From Acidobacteriota bacterium (GTDB lineage: Bacteria > Acidobacteriota > Terriglobia > 20CM-2-55-15): a stretch of DNA of 13,047 nt. Positions 7,486-13,047 of this stretch are shown piece by piece (within the stretch, counting starts at the first letter, position 1; the number at the start of each line of letters is the position of its first letter). Both the position numbers and the translations under genes were made by a program. A model generated the notes under the pieces. It did no database searches and was not told the DNA's origin. It saw only the letters and a program-made list of their open reading frames with translations. Location of the stretch: positions 1-13,047 of the forward strand of contig QHXD01000072.1 in assembly GCA_003223895.1 (NCBI GenBank), given 5' to 3'.

Positions 7486-8319
7486 ATGGAAGCACGAGAT
7501 CGAACGACAGGAAGGAATGCGGCATGGACGCTGTTACGGGATCTGATCAATGAACGGACAGGGATTTATTTCGATCAAAACAGTCTGGATCTAATGATGG
7601 ACAAACTCTTGGACCTGATGAGTGAGCGTGGCGTCGATTCGCCGATCGATTACTACTACCTCCTGAAGTACGAAGGCAAGGCGAATGATGAATGGGCGAA
7701 CCTGCTAAACGCGATTTCCGTGAGGGAAACGTATTTTTGGCGAGAACTCGATCAGATTCGGGCGCTCGTGGATGTGCTCGTTCCGCAGTTTTCCGGCAGA
7801 TTCAGCGAGCCGCTCCGGATTTGGAGCGCCGCCTGTGCTTCCGGCGAAGAACCGATCAGCATTGCGATGGCGCTCGACCAGGCGGGATGGCTGGATCGAA
7901 TTCCCATTGAAATCCATGCCAGCGATATGAGTCCCGCGGCGCTTTGCGCGGCCCGGCGGGGCGTCTATCGAGAGCGGGCGTTCCGAAGTCTGCCTGCGGA
8001 GTTGCGCGCCCGTTACTTCACGTGTGACTCCGAAGGTTGGACGGTGGCTCCTGAAATTCATCGCCGAATTGTCTGGCACGGCGCGAACTTGACGAACAGA
8101 TCCGATATTGAAGAACTTGCGCGTTCCCGCGTCATTTTCTGTCGGAACGTATTCATCTACTTTTCAGAAGCGACGATTCGACAAGTGGTGAAGACGTATA
8201 CAGAATATATGCCCAATCCCGGATATTTGTTCCTCGGCGCAGCAGAGTCTTTGTTGAAGTTTACGACGCAGTTCCAGTTGAAGGAGATAGGACCGGCGTT
8301 CGTTTACGTGAAGGAGTGA
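7486..8319 (+). CDS. cheR: CheR chemoreceptor glutamate methyltransferase
   Basis: A 277-residue CheR that transfers methyl groups from S-adenosylmethionine to glutamates of the MCP, tuning kinase activity. The N-terminal helical domain (residues 12-75) leads into the conserved junction SVRETYFWRE (Arg80, usually NETxFFRD/E in relatives). The SAM-binding motif is WSAACASGEEP at about residues 114-124. The later blocks VIFCRNVFIYF and GYLFLGAAESL are typical of the family. No C-terminal TPR is present, in line with the absence of a tethering pentapeptide on the MCP. It begins 10 bp after the PAS-HEAT gene and its stop lies 7 bp before the cheB ATG. Length and motifs are normal, and the assignment is secure. 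Confidence 0.96.
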   Translation: MEARDRTTGRNAAWTLLRDLINERTGIYFDQNSLDLMMDKLLDLMSERGVDSPIDYYYLLKYEGKANDEWANLLNAISVRETYFWRELDQIRALVDVLVPQFSGRFSEPLRIWSAACASGEEPISIAMALDQAGWLDRIPIEIHASDMSPAALCAARRGVYRERAFRSLPAELRARYFTCDSEGWTVAPEIHRRIVWHGANLTNRSDIEELARSRVIFCRNVFIYFSEATIRQVVKTYTEYMPNPGYLFLGAAESLLKFTTQFQLKEIGPAFVYVKE

Positions 8320-8326
8320 GGTGGGT

Positions 8327-9385
8327 ATGGATCGAATCCTCCGTGTTCTGGTTGTCGACGACTCGGCGTATGTTCGGAAAGTCATCAAGCAGATGCTTAG
8401 CCGCAGTCCATTTATCGAGGTTGTCGGGACCGCTCGCGACGGCGAAGAGGCATTGACCCTGGTCCAGAGCCTGCACCCGGATGTTGTGACGCTCGATCTG
8501 ATCATGCCCGGCATGGGGGGCCTGGGATTCGTCAAGGAACAGATGTCCAGGCTGCCCATGCCGATCGTTCTGGTCAGCATTGCGAGTGAAACAAGCCAGT
8601 TGGTGCTTGATGCGCTCGACTCGGGGGCGATCGATTTCGTTCAAAAACCGTCGGCTCTGGCAACGGAAAAAGTATTCGAGATGAGCGATGATTTGATCGA
8701 GAAGATCAAAGCGGCCGGAAGTGTCCAGCTCGCCGCGATCAAGGCTACGCCGGCGAAGTCCACCGTCAAGTCCAGACCCAGGTCAAAATCAATGTCCCTG
8801 GACATTATCGTGATCGGAATCTCAACCGGCGGGCCGCAGGCGCTAAAACAATTGGTGCCGCGTTTTCCGCGGGATTTCCCGTTGCCTGTTGCGATCGTGC
8901 TGCATATGCCGGTCGGCTATACCGAACTGTACGCGAAGCGCTTGAACGAACTGTCGGAGTTGGAAGTGTGCGAAGCGCAGGAAGGAGATGAGGTGCTAAA
9001 CGGGCGTGTCCTGATCGCGCCCGCCGGCCGCCATCTGACGGTCGTTCGGACGAACTCCAAAGTTGTGACTCATCTCGATGCCCGCCCCTTCGACACGCTG
9101 CATCGCCCGTCGGTGGATGTGCTGTTTCGTTCCGCGGCGGATACGTTCGGGAGCGGTGTTCTTGGCGTCATTATGACCGGCATGGGAGAAGATGGCAGAG
9201 ACGGATCGTCATGGATCAAATCCAAGGGCGGAATCGTCTTCGCGGAGGCCGAAGAAAGCTGTGTCGTTTTTGGCATGCCACGTGCCGTCATCGAGGCCGG
9301 GCTGGTTAATCGTGCAATTCCGTTAGAAGAAATGGCTGAAGCAATCCTGGAGGCCGCATATGGCGAAAGTCCTGATCGTCGATGA
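8327..9385 (+). CDS. cheB: CheB protein-glutamate methylesterase, response regulator
   Basis: A 352-residue CheB that removes methyl groups from (and may deamidate) the MCP when phosphorylated by CheA. The receiver domain (residues 5-125) has the acidic pair Asp11-Asp12, phospho-acceptor Asp57 in TLDLIMPGMGG, and Lys in FVQKPSA. After a short linker, the methylesterase domain has the catalytic triad Ser166 (GISTGGP), His193 (LHMPVG) and Asp289 (MTGMGEDG), very close to the spacing in E. coli CheB. The ATG at 8327 is preferred because conserved sequence begins immediately after it; GTG at 8321 would add two residues and sits nearer the AAGGAG at 8311-8316. The last 26 bases overlap the start of cheY in another frame. 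Confidence 0.96.
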   Translation: MDRILRVLVVDDSAYVRKVIKQMLSRSPFIEVVGTARDGEEALTLVQSLHPDVVTLDLIMPGMGGLGFVKEQMSRLPMPIVLVSIASETSQLVLDALDSGAIDFVQKPSALATEKVFEMSDDLIEKIKAAGSVQLAAIKATPAKSTVKSRPRSKSMSLDIIVIGISTGGPQALKQLVPRFPRDFPLPVAIVLHMPVGYTELYAKRLNELSELEVCEAQEGDEVLNGRVLIAPAGRHLTVVRTNSKVVTHLDARPFDTLHRPSVDVLFRSAADTFGSGVLGVIMTGMGEDGRDGSSWIKSKGGIVFAEAEESCVVFGMPRAVIEAGLVNRAIPLEEMAEAILEAAYGESPDRR

Positions 9386-9722
9386 TTCTGCCATGTCCCG
9401 CAGAATGTTGCGGCGAATTCTGGAAGAGGCGGGTCACAAGGTGACGGAAGCCGAAGACGGAATGGTCGCCATAGAAAAGTATTTTCTTGATAAACCCGAC
9501 GTGGTGCTTCTGGACCTCATCATGAAGGGCATGTTCGGCATGGAAGTGCTCCAGAAAATCCGTCAAATAGACGAACGAGCGCGGGTTGTCGTTGCCAGCG
9601 CGGACATACAAACCTCCACTCGTGCAATGACCGAGGCGGAGGGTGCCCTGGGGTTTGTAACAAAGCCGTTTGTTGAGAAGGAAATCATCGCAGCCGTGGA
9701 CTTGGCCCTGAAGGAGCGCTGA
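9360..9722 (+). CDS. cheY: CheY-type single-domain response regulator
   Basis: A 120-residue stand-alone receiver, the likely diffusible output of CheA. It has the acidic pair Asp8-Asp9, phospho-acceptor Asp52 in LLDLIMKGM, switch Ser80, and Lys102 in TKPF. The residue four after the phosphorylated Asp is Lys56, where many receivers have Pro; cheB keeps the Pro. The start is well defined: GGAGG at 9349-9353 lies 6 bp before the ATG, inside cheB, and the genes overlap by 26 bp, so translation is probably coupled. It is followed one base later by the cheC-type phosphatase gene, fitting a CheY/CheC on-off pair. What it binds (flagellar switch, pilus regulator or other) cannot be read from the sequence. 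Confidence 0.93.
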   Translation: MAKVLIVDDSAMSRRMLRRILEEAGHKVTEAEDGMVAIEKYFLDKPDVVLLDLIMKGMFGMEVLQKIRQIDERARVVVASADIQTSTRAMTEAEGALGFVTKPFVEKEIIAAVDLALKER

Positions 9723-9723
9723 A

Positions 9724-10341
9724 ATGCTATTGACGGAAAAACAAAAGGACGCGTTGGGGGAGATCATCAACATCGCGTTTGCCCGCACCGCTGCGTCACT
9801 CTCGCAACTCTCCGGCCACCGTGTGCTGCTGGACGCGCCCGGAGTCGAGGTGCTCGCGATCGACGAGGTTTTGGCCGTCCTCGGAAATTTCATTAAAGAT
9901 GAAGTCGTCAGCGTTCACCAGATCTTCAGCGGACCCGTGTCCGGCGATGCGCTGCTGATGTTGAATTACGAGGGCGCCGTCATGCTGACCGATCTCCTGT
10001 GCGAATATCACGTCCCCTCGCAGAAACTGGATGCATCGGCGCGCGAAGCGCTGACCGAGGTGGGTAATATCCTGCTCAACTCCTGTCTTGGCGTATTCGG
10101 CAATCTGCTGCACGTTCAGGTCTCGTTCTCAATGCCGCGGCTGCATCTGGAGAATCTGGACAAGTTGCTCCGGTCCATTACGATAGGCACCGAAGAATTG
10201 CGCTACGCGGTGGTGGTATCGACCGCTTTCCGTATCAAGGAAAGCGCCGTCTCCGGCTACCTTGCGATCGTCCTGGGCGTATCGTCGCTGGACCGTTTAC
10301 TGAGATCCATCGAAAACTGGGAACAAAGTCACTACGCTTGA
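9724..10341 (+). CDS. cheC: CheC-type CheY-P phosphatase
   Basis: A 205-residue member of the CheC/CheX/FliY family, which dephosphorylates CheY-P. Two active-site motifs are intact: D9-x3-E13-x2-N16 followed by 22 residues and Pro39, and E108-x3-E112-x2-N115 followed by 22 residues and Pro138. The second carries Glu in place of the usual Ser/Asp at its first position. Two sites and the full length favour CheC over one-site CheX, and there is no FliY/FliN surface-presentation domain. CheC often works with CheD; no cheD is in this window. AAGGAG at 9711-9716, inside the cheY end, lies 7 bp before the ATG, and the gene begins one base after the cheY stop. This tight pairing supports CheY as its substrate. 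Confidence 0.9.
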   Translation: MLLTEKQKDALGEIINIAFARTAASLSQLSGHRVLLDAPGVEVLAIDEVLAVLGNFIKDEVVSVHQIFSGPVSGDALLMLNYEGAVMLTDLLCEYHVPSQKLDASAREALTEVGNILLNSCLGVFGNLLHVQVSFSMPRLHLENLDKLLRSITIGTEELRYAVVVSTAFRIKESAVSGYLAIVLGVSSLDRLLRSIENWEQSHYA

Positions 10342-10346
10342 GCGCA

Positions 10347-11522
10347 ATGCTAAAGAACTTCGATTTCAATGGACCGATAATCGATTGGTTGAATGACTAT
10401 GCTCCACAAGGCATTGTCACTACCGATACCGCCCTCATCATTCGTGGATGGAATCGCTGGCTCGAACAGACAACAGGACGCAGCGCCGACGTGGTCGTAG
10501 GCCGGCCTCTATTTGAGGTTTTTCCGGATCTGGTTGAACGCGGATTGGACCGGATGTACCGAAACGCACTCGACGGGCAGGTAACTGTGCTGGCGCACCG
10601 TTTTCATCGCTATCTGGTGAGGCTGCCAGCGAGGCCGGAATACAATCTTTCCGAAATGCAACAGAGCGCTCGCATCGCGCCGCTGGTCTCCGAAGGAAAG
10701 GTTGTGGGTACGATTACCGCTATCGATGACGTGAGCGAGAGAGTCGTCCGCGAGAGTGAACTGGTGGCAGCGCGTGAAGAAGCGGACAAGGCGAATGCAG
10801 CGAAAGACCGCTTTCTAGCCGTTCTTTCGCATGATCTTCGCACTCCCCTGACTTCGATTTTGGGTTGGGCGCGCATCTTTCGAAATCAGCCGGACGAAGA
10901 AGCCATACGAAAGGGAGCGGAGGTTATTGAGCGCAACGCGGGCGTTCAGCTTCAGCTCATCGAAGAGCTTCTGGATGTTTTTCGAATCAGCGCAGCAAAG
11001 CTGGAATTGGATCTCGCGCCCATAGACATACGGGAGACGCTCGGTTCTGCTCTCGAGACCTTGGAGCCAATGGCCAGCGCCAAAGGCGTAAGACTTGATC
11101 GTGGCATACCCGACGAGGGGCGGATGGCAGTTTTGGATTCGAAGCGCTTCCAGCAGATTGTCTGGAATCTCTTGTCCAACTCTCTGAAGTTTACGCCGGA
11201 GGGCGGCTCCGTCGGCGTCACGCTGGCGTACACGGATCACTGTTTTCATCTCACGATTGCCGATACCGGGAAGGGAATCAGCCCCGACAATTTGCCGCAT
11301 CTGTTTGAGCCGCTCTGGCAGGCGGAGGGAAGCGGCGGCCACGGCGGGCTTGGTCTCGGGCTGGCGATCGTGCGGAATCTGGTCGAACTTCACGGCGGCT
11401 CGATTCGCGCGGAGAGCTCCGGGCCGGGCCAGGGCTCGAGATTTGTGGTGGAGATGCCGTGGCTGGGGCCGCAATCAGGTCACTGCCGCCCCGCACTTCA
11501 GAGCAACTCCCAGGTCATGTGA
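10347..11522 (+). CDS. Soluble PAS-domain histidine kinase
   Basis: A 391-residue cytoplasmic sensor kinase. Residues 20-130 form a PAS domain (QGIVTTDTALIIRGWNRWLE, then GRPLFEVFP and MQQSARIAPL) matching that of the PAS-HEAT protein in the same operon. A short coiled coil leads to the HisKA domain with phospho-acceptor His162 in SHDLRTPLTSILGW. The ATPase domain has N box IVWNLLSNSLKFTPEGG, G1 IADTGKGI, F-box-like LFEPLWQ and G2 GGLGLGLAIV. No membrane helix or receiver domain is present, and no dedicated response regulator adjoins it, so it may use the operon's cheY or an unlinked partner (inference). ATG at 10347, 5 bp after the cheC stop, is preferred to TTG at 10338. Its 3' end overlaps the antisense gene at 11515-11757 by 8 bp. 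Confidence 0.92.
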   Translation: MLKNFDFNGPIIDWLNDYAPQGIVTTDTALIIRGWNRWLEQTTGRSADVVVGRPLFEVFPDLVERGLDRMYRNALDGQVTVLAHRFHRYLVRLPARPEYNLSEMQQSARIAPLVSEGKVVGTITAIDDVSERVVRESELVAAREEADKANAAKDRFLAVLSHDLRTPLTSILGWARIFRNQPDEEAIRKGAEVIERNAGVQLQLIEELLDVFRISAAKLELDLAPIDIRETLGSALETLEPMASAKGVRLDRGIPDEGRMAVLDSKRFQQIVWNLLSNSLKFTPEGGSVGVTLAYTDHCFHLTIADTGKGISPDNLPHLFEPLWQAEGSGGHGGLGLGLAIVRNLVELHGGSIRAESSGPGQGSRFVVEMPWLGPQSGHCRPALQSNSQVM

Positions 11523-11757
11523 TCGTTGTCGCTATGTTCTGGGTCGCAGAGGCTGGAGCGACTTTGGCCGGTCGCCCTAATTGAATGTCCCAGAAGAGGC
11601 TCTTCTCTCCATCCGCGAACTCGACTTCGTATTTATCGAGCGTCCCCTTGCCGGACTTGTGGGGAATCACTTTCGAAATACTTCCTTCATCACCAACGTG
11701 CCTGTTGAAGATCGTTGATCGCACTAAGACTCTCGCGCCTAATTCAAATCGAGGCAT
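11515..11757 (-). CDS. Small hypothetical protein, possibly SH3-like
   Basis: An 80-residue protein that I do not recognise by family. The pattern FELGARVLVRS, then GDEGSISKVIP, then YEVEFADGEKSLFWDIQLGR alternates short strands with glycine turns, as in small SH3-like or KOW-like barrels. The Ala/Thr-rich C-terminus looks disordered. Reading on the minus strand, GAGGG lies about 8 bp before the ATG, a sound ribosome binding site, which supports a real gene rather than a shadow. It converges on the histidine kinase gene and overlaps its last 8 bp. No function is assigned. Confidence 0.6.
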   Translation of the reverse strand: MPRFELGARVLVRSTIFNRHVGDEGSISKVIPHKSGKGTLDKYEVEFADGEKSLFWDIQLGRPAKVAPASATQNIATTIT

Positions 11758-11822
11758 AATTCGCCCTCACACTGCTCAATGACTTAACCAATCCGGTACG
11801 ACTCCGCGTACCAGGGGCCCAC

Positions 11823-12194
11823 GTGTTACAGAATAACGGGCATCGGAGTTCGGTCATATCCGGGGAAACCCTCAATTCAAGGCGAGTGAATACTGAGTTT
11901 GGCCGTTTCTTGTGGGTATTGGCGAATAAACTCAATCGTTTCGCAATGCAGATGCAGGATCGATGGCAATGGCAAGCCGGAAATTTGTCCATTCGAAATC
12001 GAGCGTCGTTCCGTATTGTGACGATGGCTGTGATGAATCTGGGAGATTCCGCAACCGCCAATACCGTTATCGGCGGCACGGGAGAGGGCAGTGGAGGCGA
12101 CAACGATCCCTTCAAAGGGATGCTTGACGAGATCCGTGTGTATAACCGGGCTCTCTCGGCTTCAGAGGTTCAGCTAGTGTTCCAGAAGAGGTAG
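11823..12194 (+). pseudogene. Remnant encoding the C-terminal end of a LamG/concanavalin-like domain
   Basis: The last 50 or so residues (about nt 12030-12194) match the end of LamG-like jelly-roll domains, which are usually found in large secreted proteins: NTVIGG, then DPFKGMLDEIRVYNRALS and a short helix ending at TAG 12192-12194. The first 65 residues of the open frame (from a GTG at 11823) do not look like the rest of such a domain and have no good ribosome binding site or signal peptide. It is therefore most likely the 3' stump of a larger gene left by deletion or rearrangement. The interval 11758-11822 contains nothing I can identify. Confidence 0.55.
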
Positions 12195-12199
12195 CCGGC

Positions 12200-12239
12200 G
12201 CAAGAACAGTCCACTGGCGCAAGCCCGTGGACTGCTTGC
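12200..12239. terminator. Hairpin after the LamG remnant; possible terminator
   Basis: GCAAG at 12200-12204 pairs with CTTGC at 12235-12239, and CAGTCCAC at 12207-12214 with GTGGACTG at 12227-12234. This gives 13 paired bases with a 2-base bulge and a 12-base loop. GCCGG at 12194-12198 and CCGGC at 12244-12248 could extend it. It starts 5 bases after the remnant's stop codon. No T-run follows, so it may be a weak terminator or a repeat fragment. Confidence 0.4.
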
Positions 12240-12294
12240 AACACCGGCGCGACGCTCAGCCCGCATCGATCCGCAGAGCGGGCAGGACTAGCGT

Positions 12295-12300
12295 TATAAT
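12295..12300 (+). promoter_or_regulatory. Possible -10 element of the doxX-like gene
   Basis: A perfect TATAAT at 12295-12300, about 65 bp before the GTG start at 12365. The region 17 bp upstream has no good TTGACA-like box, so this is a one-box match only. Confidence 0.4.
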
Positions 12301-12349
12301 TGCCGAGCCAGATTTCAGACCCCCAACGGAAGGGGAATATTCTTCCCAT

Positions 12350-12367
12350 GGAGGAGACCGATTCGTG
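12350..12367 (+). promoter_or_regulatory. Ribosome binding site fixing the GTG start of the doxX-like gene
   Basis: GGAGGAG at 12350-12356, then 8 bases and GTG at 12365. It is the strongest ribosome binding site in this part of the window and places the start at the beginning of the first membrane helix. Confidence 0.7.
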
Positions 12368-12727
12368 AACCGGACACTATGGATCCTTCAGTTTTTGCTT
12401 GCGCTCCTCTTTCTGTTCGCCGGTGGGGTCAAGCTGATCCTGCCGATCGAGGCGCTGACGCAGCAGTTGCCGCTGCCGGGCCCGTTCCTGCGATTCATCG
12501 CCGTGTGCGAAGTGCTTGGGGCGCTCGGTCTGATCCTGCCCGGGCTGCTGCGCATTCGGCCGGGGTTGACACCGCTGGCAGCGGCCGGACTGGTGATCAT
12601 CATGGTGGGTGCCGTCTGGGTCAACGTGACGTATGCTGAGGCCATACTGGCGCTGATTCCGCTGGTGGTGGGAATCCTTGCAGCATTCGTCGCCTACAGC
12701 CGCTGGCGGGTGGCGCCGCTTCACTAA
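12365..12727 (+). CDS. DoxX-like four-helix membrane protein
   Basis: A 120-residue inner-membrane protein. Four hydrophobic segments are visible: residues 4-24 (LWILQFLLALLFLFAGGVKL), then about 43-63 (after PLPGPFLRF), about 73-90 (LAAAGLVIIMVGAVWVN) and about 93-112. The FAGGVKL followed by a loop and LRFIAVCEVLGALGLILPGL is the usual DoxX/DoxX-like pattern. The biochemical role of most such proteins is unknown; some are tied to thiosulfate or oxidative-stress metabolism. The frame is open further upstream to 12227, but the GTG at 12365 with its strong ribosome binding site removes a non-conserved leader. Its stop overlaps the convergent sigma-factor stop by 4 bp. Confidence 0.85.
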   Translation: MNRTLWILQFLLALLFLFAGGVKLILPIEALTQQLPLPGPFLRFIAVCEVLGALGLILPGLLRIRPGLTPLAAAGLVIIMVGAVWVNVTYAEAILALIPLVVGILAAFVAYSRWRVAPLH

Positions 12728-13047
12728 GGCGAAATCGCAGCCGGCCGAACTTCGCGCAGGCGGCGCTCCAGAAATCGGCGTTCGCTATCGTTGGTGACCA
12801 GTGCAAGCGCTCGCCCGTAGCTCTTCGCCGCTTCTACCAATGAGCCGAGTCGGCGCAGCAGATCAGCGCGCGCAGCATGCAGCAGGTGATAGCTGTCGAG
12901 ATCGCCCGTAGCGGCGAGCGCATCGATCAGAGCGAGCGCCGGCCGGGGACCGTCGACCATGGCAACCGCGACAGCGCGGTTCAGCGACACGATTGGGGAG
13001 GGCTGCAGGCGTTCAAGGAGATCGTAGAGCCGGACGATCTGCGGCCA
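12724..13047 (-). CDS. ECF-family RNA polymerase sigma factor, C-terminal part only
   Basis: The 3' end of a minus-strand gene running off the window edge. It encodes 107 residues of a long C-terminal helical extension: QIVRLYDLLERLQPSP, then SLNRAVAVAMVDGP, LDSYHLLHAARADLLRRLG, and ERRFLERRL near the end. This is the signature of the large ECF sigma factors with a TPR-like tail (DUF6596 type, ECF42-like), which replace the usual anti-sigma control with the tail itself. Sigma regions 2 and 4 lie outside the window and cannot be checked. It ends tail-to-tail with the doxX-like gene. Confidence rests on the very typical tail sequence. Confidence 0.85.
   Translation of the reverse strand, partial: WPQIVRLYDLLERLQPSPIVSLNRAVAVAMVDGPRPALALIDALAATGDLDSYHLLHAARADLLRRLGSLVEAAKSYGRALALVTNDSERRFLERRLREVRPAAISP

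Noticed and set aside
11823..12025. Coding sequence for the first part of the LamG remnant
   Set aside because: The residues encoded here do not resemble a jelly-roll domain, and no signal peptide or ribosome binding site is seen; kept only as part of the remnant's open frame.
12227..12364. N-terminal extension of the DoxX-like protein from an ATG at 12227
   Set aside because: The extension has no DoxX similarity, runs through the hairpin and the TATAAT, and a strong ribosome binding site sits before GTG 12365.

Overview
The window carries most of a chemosensory (chemotaxis-like) gene cluster on the + strand (positions 1 to about 11522), followed by a short, more loosely packed region (about 11515 to 13047) with a small unknown gene, a gene remnant, a DoxX-like membrane protein and the end of an ECF sigma factor. 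The DNA is moderately GC-rich. Several things suggest an environmental soil-type bacterium, possibly Acidobacteriota: a PAS-HEAT protein inside a che operon, a GC-rich palindromic intergenic element of a kind common in Acidobacteriota, Planctomycetota and Verrucomicrobiota, and an ECF sigma factor with a long helical tail. The phylum is an inference from style, not a firm identification.

Layout: cheA (5' end cut by the window edge), cheW, a soluble methyl-accepting protein (MCP), a 370-bp gap packed with nested inverted repeats, a PAS-HEAT-repeat protein, cheR, cheB, cheY, a cheC-type phosphatase gene and a PAS histidine kinase gene. All point the same way. Except for the 370-bp gap, the genes are 1 to 14 bp apart or overlap, so this is almost certainly one operon that starts upstream of the window.

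How it would work: no gene from cheA through the kinase shows a membrane segment or signal peptide, so this is a cytoplasmic sensing system. The MCP, CheW and CheA form the core array. CheR and CheB methylate and demethylate the MCP. CheY receives phosphate from CheA, and CheC, which has both active-site motifs, removes it. Two genes fall outside the standard set: a roughly 20-repeat HEAT solenoid with an N-terminal PAS domain, and a soluble histidine kinase whose PAS domain is clearly related to that of the HEAT protein. They are the best candidates for signal input or for cross-talk with a second output. No flagellar or pilus gene is in view, so the controlled behaviour (motility or another output) cannot be told.

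The most unusual feature is the MCP. It has no sensor domain or membrane helix. Both arms of its coiled-coil hairpin are built from regular tandem repeats: at least 13 units of 14 residues before the signalling tip and 8 units of 28 residues after it. This gives arms of up to about 350 residues each. The second notable feature is the compound palindrome between the MCP gene and the PAS-HEAT gene, which seems to have separated the PAS-HEAT gene from its neighbour and perhaps from its original start codon.

Right of the operon, a small gene (unknown, possibly an SH3-like fold) runs antisense and ends just inside the kinase gene. Next come the C-terminal end of a LamG/concanavalin-like domain with no recognisable start, a hairpin, then doxX-like and sigma-factor genes that converge with a 4-bp overlap.
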